A stretch of 48,037 nt of DNA from Bacillus sp. 7884-1 (GCF_002272245.1 NZ_NPDD01000079.1:1-48037); one strand, 5' to 3'. Positions 23,812 to 32,280 are shown, numbered from the stretch's first letter. A program made the numbers and translations. The notes: a model not told the origin generated them from the letters alone.

Positions 23812-25173
23812 CTATAAATCCTCCATTTCTGAGGTTGTATCCAAAGCTAGCATGGTGCAAAACTGAATAATTGCTTTGGCAGATGGTCTTATTTTCATTT
23901 GACCATCTTCAAAGTTTTTCGATGGCTTTGAATTGACTTCAATTAGCCAGGGGTTGCCTTCTTGGTCAATTCCAATATCGATTCCAAGTTCTCCAGTAAT
24001 TCCAGACGACTTCCTTTCAATAATTATTGCTGTTTCAATGGCTAATTCTTTCATTTCTGTGATTAACACCTTTGCATCATTTATACTCATGCTATCTTTT
24101 AATGCATTTATGGGAGTCAATATTTCTCCGCCTCTGGCAATGTTGGAAACAAACTCATCCTTTGCTGATATTCGGGCAACCAGCGAGGTAGCCTTCCAGG
24201 TATTTTGTTGATTCTTATGACACAATACTCTAAAGTCCATCCCTCTATTTTGATAGGTAAGAAGGGGGATTCCCTGCTGAATAATGTAGATTCTGTTGTT
24301 CAATAATGGTTTAATATGCTGATATATCTCTTCAAAGGATAATAGGATTTGCTTATTTGCTGGGTGCAATTTAACTGAGGAGTTCAATATCAAATGGGTA
24401 TTCTCTTTTTTTAGTTTGAATATGTTTCTCCCTTGACTTCCATGTACAGGTTTAATAAAAACAGTCTCATACTTATTTGCAAATGCAGCTAAATGTTCCT
24501 TAGTGAACAGATTAGTGTCAGGTATATAGGAATGAAGATGATTTTCATGGATTAAGTGCTCATGAACCTCCCATTTTGAAAGAAAGCGATCATTAAAAAT
24601 AGGAATGCTTAACTCCGTAAGCCTTTGACGAAATAAATGATATTCCTTTCCAAATTCAATTTTTCGAGAATGAATACGATTATAAATGACATCAGGGAGA
24701 GGGAGTACTGCAGACTTCCATTTCCCATCATCGAAATAATAACCCTGAACCGAAAATTCTGGATATGAAAATACATTTAAGAAACCGCCATTCTCCGTTA
24801 AACCATGATGAAGTTCTTCACAAAAGCTATGGATTGAACGGAAATAGGGTTCTTCATTTCCATTATTCTTAAAGTCCGTTACCAGACCAATGACTGGACC
24901 CAAATACAGTGAATGGATTTCTTCTTTATAAATGGAATGAAATTTGTAACGTTGAATCGGTAAACAAAAAAGTTGAAATAGATTTTCAGGGAAATGAATC
25001 TCGTTAGGAGACATCTCAACCGTTCTTATTTTTACTTTCACCATTTTCTTTCCTACAGAAATCTTGATTTCATTTGTTTCAAGCTGTAACTGTATAAAAA
25101 GTTTTGAGGACATCTGAACAAAACGCTCTGTCCTGTTAACTGATTTCATAGGAACAATTGTGATTAAGGGCAT
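23812..25173 (-). CDS. YheD-type ATP-grasp, coat-associated protein (copy 2)
   Basis: First gene of the operon, 453 aa, the same length as B. subtilis YheD. An N-terminal domain (about 1-100, with LGPVIGLVTD at its end) is followed by the ATP-grasp core: VFIKPVHGSQGRNIF, MDFRVLCHKN, ARGGEILTPI and GELGIDIGIDQEGNPWLIEVNSKPS. Start: ATG 25173, with AGGAG five bases upstream; a GTG two codons earlier overlaps the ribosome site. A sigma-K-like promoter lies about 56-84 bases upstream. All catalytic-type residues seem present, so it is probably an active enzyme of unknown substrate. Confidence 0.85.
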   Translation of the reverse strand: MPLITIVPMKSVNRTERFVQMSSKLFIQLQLETNEIKISVGKKMVKVKIRTVEMSPNEIHFPENLFQLFCLPIQRYKFHSIYKEEIHSLYLGPVIGLVTDFKNNGNEEPYFRSIHSFCEELHHGLTENGGFLNVFSYPEFSVQGYYFDDGKWKSAVLPLPDVIYNRIHSRKIEFGKEYHLFRQRLTELSIPIFNDRFLSKWEVHEHLIHENHLHSYIPDTNLFTKEHLAAFANKYETVFIKPVHGSQGRNIFKLKKENTHLILNSSVKLHPANKQILLSFEEIYQHIKPLLNNRIYIIQQGIPLLTYQNRGMDFRVLCHKNQQNTWKATSLVARISAKDEFVSNIARGGEILTPINALKDSMSINDAKVLITEMKELAIETAIIIERKSSGITGELGIDIGIDQEGNPWLIEVNSKPSKNFEDGQMKIRPSAKAIIQFCTMLALDTTSEMEDL

Positions 25174-25228
25174 AGTCACTCCTCATTTATCGGCGAATAT
25201 GTTTTTAAATAGGCATTCTTTGATATAG

Positions 25229-25257
25229 TATCGTATGTTACCGCCCAATAGATGGTG
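25229..25257 (-). promoter_or_regulatory. sigma-K-like promoter of the YheD/YheC operon
   Basis: On the minus strand CACC (25257-25254), a 16-base spacer and CATACGATA (25237-25229) fit the sigma-K consensus mACm ... CATAnnnTA. CATACGAT also resembles a sigma-E -10 element. Either reading predicts mother-cell expression during sporulation. Confidence 0.5.
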
Positions 25258-25349
25258 ATACATAATTGCAGCCTAGTTGAACATCCTCGCATTTACAAAC
25301 ATAGTTTGTTATAGTTATTAGGATTATTTTCTTAAGAGGAGTGGAATCA

Positions 25350-25697
25350 ATGTCCGTTAATTTATACGATGCAGCTTATGCTTTAGAAAAAGCGATTCGT
25401 CAAAGTGATGAATACAAACACTTACAGCAAATGTATAATGAAGTAAATGCTGATCCAACAGCAAAAAATATGTTTGATAACTTCCGCCAAATTCAAATGA
25501 ATTTACAACAAAAACAAATGATGGGGCAGGAAATATCAGAACAAGAGGTCCAGCACGCGCAATCAACGGTAGCTCTTGTCCAGCAAAATGAAAAAATATC
25601 TCGACTTATGCAGGCTGAACAGCGGATGAGCATGATTATTGGTGAGTTAAACCAAGTTATTATGAAGCCGCTTGAGGAACTTTACGGAAATTTATAA
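25350..25697 (+). CDS. yheA: YlbF/YmcA family protein YheA
   Basis: The 115-aa all-helical protein fits the YlbF/YheA family: SVNLYDAAYALEKAIRQSDE, FDNFRQIQMNLQQKQMMGQE, and a C-terminal helix NQVIMKPLEELYG. The YlbF and YmcA members form the Y-complex that assists RNase Y and sporulation; the specific role of YheA is not known. No cysteines for an Fe-S cluster are present. Start: ATG 25350 with AGAGGAG eight bases upstream. It is divergent from the ATP-grasp operon and ends at a terminator. Confidence 0.88.
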   Translation: MSVNLYDAAYALEKAIRQSDEYKHLQQMYNEVNADPTAKNMFDNFRQIQMNLQQKQMMGQEISEQEVQHAQSTVALVQQNEKISRLMQAEQRMSMIIGELNQVIMKPLEELYGNL

Positions 25698-25706
25698 TAG
25701 GATGTA

Positions 25707-25736
25707 AAAGCTTCCGATTTTTTCGGAAGTTTTTTC
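25707..25736 (+). terminator. terminator of yheA
   Basis: CTTCCGA pairs with TCGGAAG around a T-rich loop, followed by TTTTTTC. Confidence 0.8.
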
Positions 25737-25823
25737 TTTTCTAATCTGCCCTTGTTCTATCTTTGGGTGAAAAATCATAAAAGTGTTATAAGGGTAACTT
25801 CACCAAGAACAGGGGGCAGCATA

Positions 25824-26693
25824 ATGATTTATCGTTTGCTTGCATTAAATATTGATGGAACTCTCTTACAGAGCAATGGAAAAATCCATAAGTCAACAAA
25901 GGAAGCCATTGAGTATGTTCAGCAAAAGGGAATTTATGTAACGCTAATGACATCTAGGAGTTTTCCCTCAGCCAAGAAGGTGGCAAGGGCATTAAAAATA
26001 AAGAACCCGCTAATCACTCATCAAGGTGCCTATATTGCAAACATTCAAGATAAACAAAATCTTGTCCAAAGAATACACGAAAATATCACCTATGATACAG
26101 TCCGTTTCCTAGAGGGGATGCCTTGTCAAATTAGGCTGGTACATGAACAATATTCGTTAGCAAATAGGTTGAAGTTAAACAATAATTTGTTAGCTAAAAC
26201 TGTGTTTACATCAGGAGATCCAGTATTTTATTCACAGCAATTTGTTTCGTCTCTTAGTGAATACTTACATGATCAACCGGTTACTCCACCGAAAATAGAG
26301 GTTTATTTTGAAGAGGAAAGTGATCTTCAGGATGCAAAAAAGGCAATCGAAAAGATGTTTACAGAAATTGAGACGATACAACTTGACGCCTTGCGATTAG
26401 ATATTGTCCCTGCGGGTGCTTCAAAGTTAAAGGGTCTTGCCTTCCTTGGAAGTAATCTTGGGATTCAATTAAAAGAAATGGTTGTCATTGGAGAAGGATT
26501 AGATGATATTCCAGCCATTGAGGCTGCTGGATTGGGCGTGGCTATGTGGAACGCCGAGTTTGAGGTGAAAAGAGCAGCTAACTGGGTAACCAGATCAAAA
26601 AATGAGCACGGCGTTGCATATATGGTTAAAGAACACTTTAGAAAGCAGCAGCCGATTGAGTTTTTAAGGAAAATGAATATTATTAAAAAGTAA
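25824..26693 (+). CDS. yhaX: Cof-type HAD-family protein YhaX with degenerate catalytic motifs
   Basis: The 289-aa protein has the Cof/HAD IIB layout, but the active site is altered. Motif I reads ALNIDGTLL, with Asn9 in place of the nucleophilic Asp (Asp11 is kept). Motif II is LMTSRS, the Lys of motif III is in GASKLKG, and motif IV reads GEGLDDIPAIEAAG instead of GDxxND. Loss of the nucleophile predicts little or no phosphatase activity. B. subtilis YhaX is a mother-cell (sigma-E) sporulation gene in the same position. Start: ATG 25824 behind a GGGGGCA ribosome site. Confidence 0.82.
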   Translation: MIYRLLALNIDGTLLQSNGKIHKSTKEAIEYVQQKGIYVTLMTSRSFPSAKKVARALKIKNPLITHQGAYIANIQDKQNLVQRIHENITYDTVRFLEGMPCQIRLVHEQYSLANRLKLNNNLLAKTVFTSGDPVFYSQQFVSSLSEYLHDQPVTPPKIEVYFEEESDLQDAKKAIEKMFTEIETIQLDALRLDIVPAGASKLKGLAFLGSNLGIQLKEMVVIGEGLDDIPAIEAAGLGVAMWNAEFEVKRAANWVTRSKNEHGVAYMVKEHFRKQQPIEFLRKMNIIKK

Positions 26694-26695
26694 TG

Positions 26696-26731
26696 AAAGA
26701 GACATCATCATACACGATGATGTCTCTTTAT
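26696..26731 (+). terminator. terminator of yhaX
   Basis: AAAGAGACATCATC pairs perfectly with GATGATGTCTCTTT around ATACAC. Confidence 0.85.
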
Positions 26732-26754
26732 CTTTGTCAATGCTTTCCATTATA

Positions 26755-26783
26755 TTGACCTAATATTATTGATTATGTAAACT
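26755..26783 (+). promoter_or_regulatory. candidate sigma-A promoter of hemZ
   Basis: TTGACC, a 17-base spacer and TAAACT, about 36 bases before the hemZ start. The -10 element is a modest match. Confidence 0.4.
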
Positions 26784-26818
26784 TAAAGGAGTTTTTTAAA
26801 TAGAAAAAGGTGATTTTT

Positions 26819-28330
26819 ATGCGAATTAGTATTATTGGTTTAGACGATGAACGATTTAATCGGATGCTGCAACTAATCGGAAATTTATTTTTTGAAGAAA
26901 CAGAGATTTTGAAAGTTAAAGATGAAGCTGCTGATTTAATAATAAATTTTACTTTAGCTGAAAACGACTTTATTAAGGTATCTGCTGATATGATAGATCA
27001 AGCAGGTAATTCTATTACGGAAAGCTACGAAAAAGAATTCCTTCAGTCACATTCAAAAAAGGAAAAATTTAAGCAGATAAAAAATGCAGTTGCTCATGTT
27101 TATTTAGTGCTTTTACAGGATTGGACAGGAATTACCCAAAAGTGGGGAATCTTAACCGGAATCAGACCCACAAAGCTATTACATCGTAAAGTTCAAGAGG
27201 GAATTCCTCAAGAAATTGCCCACCAGCAATTAAAAGCTGATTACCTTATTACAGACGAAAAGATAAATCTCATGCAGCAAATCGTCGACAGACAACTAGC
27301 CATTGTTCCGGATCTATATTCACTTCAAAAGGAAGTTAGCATTTATATTGGTATTCCTTTTTGTCCGACAAAATGTGCCTACTGCACATTCCCGGCATAT
27401 GCAATAAATGGTCGACAAGGATCAGTTGATTCGTTCTTAGGCGGGCTGCATTATGAAATAAAGAAAAGTGGGGAATGGCTGAAGGAAAAGGGTGTAAGGA
27501 TTACCACCGTTTACTATGGAGGCGGAACCCCAACTAGTATTACAGCTGAAGAAATGGATATGCTTTATGAGGAAATGTATGATTCATTCCCAGAGGTTGA
27601 AAAGATACGTGAGATCACGGTGGAAGCCGGTCGTCCCGATACGATTACCCCTGAAAAGTTAGAGGTATTAAAGAAATGGAAAATCGACCGGATTAGTATT
27701 AATCCTCAATCCTATACACAGGAAACTTTAAAAGCAATTGGGCGCCATCACACGGTTACTGAAACAATCGAAAAATATCATTTAGCAAGAGAAATGGGCA
27801 TGAATAATATAAACATGGACCTCATTATTGGTCTTCCAGGTGAAGGGATACCTGAATTTACACATTCCCTTGCTGAAACGGAAAAGTTAATGCCGGAATC
27901 CTTAACTGTTCATACATTATCCTTTAAGCGTGCCTCAGAAATGACGAAAAACAAGGATAAATACAAAGTGGCAGGTCGGGAAGAAGTAGAACAAATGATG
28001 AATCTAGCAACACAGTGGACAGACAGTCACGGCTATGTTCCCTATTATCTATACCGTCAAAAAAACATTCTGGGTAATCTTGAAAATGTCGGTTATGCAT
28101 TTCCAAATCAAGAAAGCATTTATAATATCATGATTATGGAAGAGCAGCAGACCATAATTGGGCTTGGATGCGGAGCAGCGAGTAAATTTATTGACCTGCA
28201 GACAGGAAAGATCACCCAGTTCGCTAATCCGAAAGATCCAAAAACATATAATGAAAGCTTTGAAGCTTACACAGAAGAAAAAATAAAAATATTAGATAAA
28301 ATATTCTCTGAAAAAGGATCTCTTGCTTAA
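26819..28330 (+). CDS. hemZ: HemZ, radical SAM coproporphyrinogen III oxidase-like protein
   Basis: The 503-aa protein has an N-terminal domain of about 170 residues specific to HemZ, then a radical SAM core with the 4Fe-4S motif C182-x3-C186-x2-C189 (FCPTKCAYCTF). GGGTPTS, EAGRPDTI and INMDLIIGLPGEG follow. HemZ is annotated as an oxygen-independent coproporphyrinogen oxidase or dehydrogenase. Its exact role in the Gram-positive heme pathway, which mainly uses HemY/HemQ, is debated. Start: ATG 26819 with AAAAGGTGA upstream. Neighbours (yhaX before it, yhaR further on) match B. subtilis. Confidence 0.9.
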   Translation: MRISIIGLDDERFNRMLQLIGNLFFEETEILKVKDEAADLIINFTLAENDFIKVSADMIDQAGNSITESYEKEFLQSHSKKEKFKQIKNAVAHVYLVLLQDWTGITQKWGILTGIRPTKLLHRKVQEGIPQEIAHQQLKADYLITDEKINLMQQIVDRQLAIVPDLYSLQKEVSIYIGIPFCPTKCAYCTFPAYAINGRQGSVDSFLGGLHYEIKKSGEWLKEKGVRITTVYYGGGTPTSITAEEMDMLYEEMYDSFPEVEKIREITVEAGRPDTITPEKLEVLKKWKIDRISINPQSYTQETLKAIGRHHTVTETIEKYHLAREMGMNNINMDLIIGLPGEGIPEFTHSLAETEKLMPESLTVHTLSFKRASEMTKNKDKYKVAGREEVEQMMNLATQWTDSHGYVPYYLYRQKNILGNLENVGYAFPNQESIYNIMIMEEQQTIIGLGCGAASKFIDLQTGKITQFANPKDPKTYNESFEAYTEEKIKILDKIFSEKGSLA

Positions 28331-28349
28331 TAGGCAGGAGATTTTTTTT
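28318..28349 (+). terminator. terminator of hemZ
   Basis: ATCTCTTGC (overlapping the end of hemZ) pairs with GCAGGAGAT, followed by a T run. Confidence 0.75.
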
Positions 28350-28431
28350 ATGGAAATCTTGTTCTTAATAGAGGAAAAGTCATAATTATGGAGAATATTT
28401 TATAGGAAAACAGTCATAGAATACTATGAAT

Positions 28432-28445
28432 TGAAAACGCTTTCA
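28432..28445 (+). promoter_or_regulatory. CcpA cre site
   Basis: TGAAAACGCTTTCA fits the cre consensus TGWAANCGNTNWCA exactly. It lies 20 bases before the acyl-CoA ligase start, probably downstream of its promoter, where bound CcpA would block transcription during growth on preferred sugars. Confidence 0.85.
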
Positions 28446-28465
28446 GTTATGGAGGGGATTTAGTA

Positions 28466-30082
28466 ATGATGCAAACGCCATTAACAATGACACAGATGAT
28501 TGAAAGAGCAGAAAAGTATTTTCCAAAGAAGCAGGTAGTTTCGAGAACAGCAAGTGGTTTACATCGTTTTACGTACAAACAAATCGGTGAAAGAACTAGA
28601 AGACTAGGAGATAGTCTTAAAAAACTTGGAGTAGAAAAAGGCGATAGAGTAGGAACGCTTGCATGGAACCATCATCGCCATCTAGAGGCCTATTTTGCGA
28701 TACCGTGTATCGGAGCCGTTCTTCATACGATTAACATCCGTCTTTCTCCACATCATATTTCCTACATTATTAATCATGCAGAAGATAGTGTCCTCTTAGT
28801 AGACCCAGACATCATTCCATTACTTGAAAAATGTGCAACAGAGCTAAAAAGCGTGAAGGCTTATGTGATTATGACAGACGACAAGGAACTTCCTGAAACC
28901 ACCCTTTCTCCAATTTACCATTATGAAGATCTGTTAGCAGAAGCTAATCCCAATTTTAACTATCCTGAAGATATCGAAGAAAATGATCCAGCAGGTATGT
29001 GTTATACTTCTGCAACCACAGGAAATCCAAAAGGAGTCGTATACTCGCATAGAGGGATATTTCTTCATAGTATGGCATTAGGGCTTGCCGATAGTGCGGC
29101 CATCAGTGAAAAAGACATTGCATTGCCAGTAGTGCCAATGTTCCATGCCAATGCTTGGGGAATGCCATTTGCTGCTGTATGGTTTGGGACATCCTTAGTC
29201 CTGCCAGGACCATATTTTACTCCGAAACTACTTGCAGAACTAATTGAAAGTGAAAAAGTTACCATCACGGCAGGTGTTCCAACCATTTGGCTAGGGTTGT
29301 TAAAAGAACTTGATGAGGGCTCTTACGACCTTAGTAGTTTAAGAGGAGTACTTTGCGGCGGTTCAGCAGCTCCAAAAGGAATGATTAAGGCATTTGAACA
29401 ACGTCACAAAGTGCCTTTCTTACATGCATATGGAATGACTGAAACAAGTCCGCTGGTGGTTATTTCCACCCTAAAAAGCTATCAAGAGAATTTAGATTAT
29501 GAGGAAAGACTAGAAATAAGAGCGAAACAAGGAGTTCTTGTTCCGGGCTTAAGCATAAAAGTTGTTGGCAAGGATGGAGAAGTAGCTTGGGATGGTCAGG
29601 AAATGGGCGAACTATGCATCAAGGGTCCTTGGATTGCCTCTGAGTATTATAAGGATGAGAGAACGCTAGATGCCTTCCGTGACGGCTGGCTGCACACTGG
29701 AGATGTGGTTACAATCGATGAGGAAGGTTTTGTGAAAATTGTCGATCGGACAAAGGATTTAATTAAGAGCGGCGGTGAATGGATTTCTTCCGTTGATTTG
29801 GAGAATGCTTTGATGGCCCATGAATCGGTGTTTGAAGCGGCAGTTGTTGCTGTCCCGCACGAACAATATCAGGAAAGACCTGTTGCGTGTGTGGTTTTAA
29901 AAGATGCATTTAAAGATAAGGTGACGAAAGAAGAGTTAATTGAATTTTTAACACCACAGTTTGCTAAGTGGTGGTTACCTGATGAAATCTTGTTCTTAGA
30001 GGAAATTCCGAAAACCTCTGTAGGGAAGTTTTTAAAGATGACACTAAGAGAGCAGGTACAAAAGGAAGTACTTAGGAAGTAA
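28466..30082 (+). CDS. fatty acyl-CoA ligase (AMP-binding enzyme)
   Basis: This 538-aa adenylate-forming ligase activates a carboxylic acid to an acyl-CoA. The phosphate-binding loop is YTSATTGNPKGVVYSHRG; the usual TSGTTG carries Ala instead of the first Gly. Further motifs are HAYGMTETSP, GWLHTGD, DRTKDLIKSGGEWIS and the C-terminal catalytic lysine region PKTSVGKFLK. Overall it resembles medium/long-chain enzymes of the AlkK/FadD group, but the substrate cannot be read from sequence. Start: ATG 28466 (next codon also ATG) behind GGAGGGG. A perfect cre site indicates catabolite repression, fitting a beta-oxidation role with the hydratase downstream. Confidence 0.88.
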   Translation: MMQTPLTMTQMIERAEKYFPKKQVVSRTASGLHRFTYKQIGERTRRLGDSLKKLGVEKGDRVGTLAWNHHRHLEAYFAIPCIGAVLHTINIRLSPHHISYIINHAEDSVLLVDPDIIPLLEKCATELKSVKAYVIMTDDKELPETTLSPIYHYEDLLAEANPNFNYPEDIEENDPAGMCYTSATTGNPKGVVYSHRGIFLHSMALGLADSAAISEKDIALPVVPMFHANAWGMPFAAVWFGTSLVLPGPYFTPKLLAELIESEKVTITAGVPTIWLGLLKELDEGSYDLSSLRGVLCGGSAAPKGMIKAFEQRHKVPFLHAYGMTETSPLVVISTLKSYQENLDYEERLEIRAKQGVLVPGLSIKVVGKDGEVAWDGQEMGELCIKGPWIASEYYKDERTLDAFRDGWLHTGDVVTIDEEGFVKIVDRTKDLIKSGGEWISSVDLENALMAHESVFEAAVVAVPHEQYQERPVACVVLKDAFKDKVTKEELIEFLTPQFAKWWLPDEILFLEEIPKTSVGKFLKMTLREQVQKEVLRK

Positions 30083-30091
30083 GTTTGTAAA

Positions 30092-30117
30092 AGGACAAAG
30101 AGGCTGCTCTTTGTCCT
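30092..30117 (+). terminator. hairpin after the acyl-CoA ligase gene
   Basis: AGGACAAAGAG pairs with CTCTTTGTCCT around GCTG. Only ATTT follows, so termination may be partial. Confidence 0.6.
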
Positions 30118-30205
30118 ATTTGCCGTAACAAATAGTTTTAGTAAATAGAGGTAGTGAAAATTCCATATATTATGAAAATTTATTTTTTATCGTACCAATT
30201 CAAGC

Positions 30206-30230
30206 TATAATAGAAATGAATAAAGTTCAT
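30206..30230 (+). promoter_or_regulatory. -10 element and operator-like dyad of yhaR
   Basis: TATAAT at 30206-30211 is followed by the dyad ATGAA-TAAAG-TTCAT (30216-30230), which would cover the transcription start. It partly resembles the Bacillus FadR site (TGAATGAnTAnTCATTCA). Binding is speculative. Confidence 0.4.
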
Positions 30231-30244
30231 GGGAGGGGTTTGGG

Positions 30245-31036
30245 GTGAGTATTAATTTTGTAACAGATAAGGTAAAGGTTAGGGTTAACGGCCGGGTTGC
30301 GACGGTGGAAATGAATAGACCGGAGGCATTAAATGCACTTGATGTGGACATGATAAGGGGACTTGCCAGCAAACTTAAAGAAATCTCGGACTCTGATGAT
30401 ATTGATGTTGTCGTTTTGACAGGGAATGGCAGAGCCTTCTCCGCAGGCGGGGATATTAAAACGATGCTGTCTGAATTGAATGAGAGCGAATTCTTTCCAG
30501 TGATGGACTGTATTAGCGAATTGATCATTACTTTATACAGTATTCCTAAATTAACCATTAGCGCTGTAAATGGTGCTGCAGCAGGACTTGGTTTCAGTCT
30601 AGCATTGGCTACTGACCATATCATAGCGGACAATAGAAGCAAACTGGCAATGAATTTTATTGGGATCGGGTTAATACCAGATGGCGGTTCCCACTTCTTT
30701 TTAGAAAAGAGATTAGGCGAAATAAAAGCTAAGCAAGTTATCTGGGATGGAAAAATGATGAATGCACAGGAAGCCTTAGATTTAGGGCTGATCCAGGAAG
30801 TTGCTGAGGGAAATCTAGAAGAAACTTTAGAAGCAAGATTAACTGATTGGCTGAGTCGTCCAGTTCAGGCAATGATAAAAACGAAAAAAATATTAGCAGA
30901 TAGTAACCGTCCGCAATTACTTAAGATACTAGAACTAGAAAAACAAGGGCAATTAAATATGCGTAGAACTTTTGATCACCAAGAAGGAATTAGAGCGTTT
31001 ATAGAAAAGAGAGCGCCTAAGTTTATTGGAAAGTAA
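30245..31036 (+). CDS. yhaR: enoyl-CoA hydratase/isomerase family protein YhaR
   Basis: The 263-aa crotonase-fold protein has VEMNRPEALNALD at the N terminus, the oxyanion-hole motif FSAGGDIK, and VNGAAAGLGFSLALATD. The usual hydratase glutamates are not both obvious: the equivalent stretch reads IGLIPDGGSHF, with Asp where one catalytic Glu often sits. Substrate and exact reaction (hydratase or isomerase) are therefore open. Start: GTG 30245 with GGGAGGGG upstream. It follows the acyl-CoA ligase on the same strand, with a weak hairpin between and its own -10, and probably works in fatty acid degradation. Confidence 0.85.
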   Translation: MSINFVTDKVKVRVNGRVATVEMNRPEALNALDVDMIRGLASKLKEISDSDDIDVVVLTGNGRAFSAGGDIKTMLSELNESEFFPVMDCISELIITLYSIPKLTISAVNGAAAGLGFSLALATDHIIADNRSKLAMNFIGIGLIPDGGSHFFLEKRLGEIKAKQVIWDGKMMNAQEALDLGLIQEVAEGNLEETLEARLTDWLSRPVQAMIKTKKILADSNRPQLLKILELEKQGQLNMRRTFDHQEGIRAFIEKRAPKFIGK

Positions 31037-31039
31037 CAA

Positions 31040-31073
31040 GAAAAAAAGAAGCATTCTTTGCTTCTTTTTTTTT
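31040..31073. terminator. bidirectional terminator between yhaR and yhzD
   Basis: AAAAAAAGAAGCA pairs with TGCTTCTTTTTTT around a short loop; long A and T runs flank both sides. Confidence 0.88.
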
Positions 31074-31082
31074 GTCTATAAA

Positions 31083-31268
31083 CTACGAATGGAACAGCAA
31101 AAGCTTTCCACTTGGTGATGTGCAGCGATGTGTTTTTTCTAGTAAATTCTTTTCTGCCAATAGTTTTTCAGCTAATTCTTTTGCCGCTTCATCATGATCA
31201 GCTTGAAACGCTTCATCTACTATTTTTTCCCCATTTGCTTCAAAGGCAGTTAACTTGTAAGTTTTCAT
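31083..31268 (-). CDS. YhzD-like small protein
   Basis: The 61-aa soluble protein (MKTYKLTAFEANGEKIVDE, then DEAAKELAEKLLAEKNL) resembles the YhzD family of small Bacillus proteins of unknown function. It has a predicted beta strand, a central amphipathic helix, and a tail RCTSPSGKLLLFHS. Start: ATG 31268 behind TTAGGAGGATGTAAA. It is monocistronic and convergent with yhaR. The name rests on memory of the family pattern. Confidence 0.75.
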   Translation of the reverse strand: MKTYKLTAFEANGEKIVDEAFQADHDEAAKELAEKLLAEKNLLEKTHRCTSPSGKLLLFHS

Positions 31269-31380
31269 TTTACATCCTCCTAATTTTCGATAATATTATA
31301 ATATTCGCATAATTATTGATATATTGTAAAGGTGAAACTTTTCATATGGAAATACGTAGTAATTCTGAGGGGGAATTGGT

Positions 31381-32280
31381 ATGGTTTTAAAACTTGAACA
31401 TGTCACAAAGCGATTTGGTGATTTTACCGCAGTGAAGAATTTATCCATTGTAATACCTGAAAAAGAAATGTTTGGCTTTTTAGGAGCAAATGGTGCAGGG
31501 AAGACGACAACATTTCGAATGATCTTAGGGCTGCTGGATTCTAGTGAGGGCAGGATTACCTGGGAAAATCAGCCTATCAATTATTCCACAAGTCATTTAG
31601 TTGGCTACCTTCCTGAAGAAAGAGGTTTATACCCAAAATTAAAGGTCAGCGAACAAATTGTCTACCTTGCGAGATTAAGAGGAATGGCTAAAAGTGAAGC
31701 AATTTCTGAATTGAAATATTGGCTGGAGAGATTTAAAGTTCCAGAATATGAAAATAAGAAAGTAGAAGAACTTTCAAAAGGGAACCAACAGAAAATTCAA
31801 TTTATTGCAGCAGTCATACATAAACCAAAATTATTAATTCTCGACGAGCCATTCAGCGGTTTGGATCCAGTTAACGTTGAAATGCTAAAAGAGGCAGTAC
31901 TCTCTTTAAAGGAACAGGGAACGACCATTGTTTTTTCAAGCCACCAAATGCACCATGTTGAAGAGATGTGTGAGCATCTTTGTATTATGCATAAAGGAAC
32001 ACAGGTTTTGCATGGTTCTTTAAAAGAAATAAAACGTGCATTTGGTAAAAAGAACCTTGTTATTCATGCTGATTTTCCTTTGGATTCTCTGAAGGATTAT
32101 CCAGGAGTGTTTAAGACTAAATCGACAACAGAGGGAATACATCTGCAAATCGAGGGAGAATACATTGCAGAAAAAATACTAAAGGATATCGTAAACAAAG
32201 GATTCATCAGAAAATTTGACCTTGAAGAGCCTTCTTTAAATGATATTTTTATCGAGAAAGTAGGTGATTCCTATGAATAA
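31381..32280 (+). CDS. yhaQ: ABC exporter ATPase YhaQ (NatA-like)
   Basis: The 299-aa ATPase has Walker A GANGAGKTT, signature LSKGNQQK (a variant typical of NatA-like exporters), Walker B LLILDEPFSGLDP, and a C-terminal extension with DLEEPSLNDIFIEKVG. It pairs with the YhaP permease, whose gene overlaps it by 8 bases. Related systems (NatAB) export sodium ions, but the substrate here is unknown. Start: ATG 31381 with GGGGGAATT upstream. Length matches B. subtilis YhaQ (298 aa). Confidence 0.9.
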   Translation: MVLKLEHVTKRFGDFTAVKNLSIVIPEKEMFGFLGANGAGKTTTFRMILGLLDSSEGRITWENQPINYSTSHLVGYLPEERGLYPKLKVSEQIVYLARLRGMAKSEAISELKYWLERFKVPEYENKKVEELSKGNQQKIQFIAAVIHKPKLLILDEPFSGLDPVNVEMLKEAVLSLKEQGTTIVFSSHQMHHVEEMCEHLCIMHKGTQVLHGSLKEIKRAFGKKNLVIHADFPLDSLKDYPGVFKTKSTTEGIHLQIEGEYIAEKILKDIVNKGFIRKFDLEEPSLNDIFIEKVGDSYE

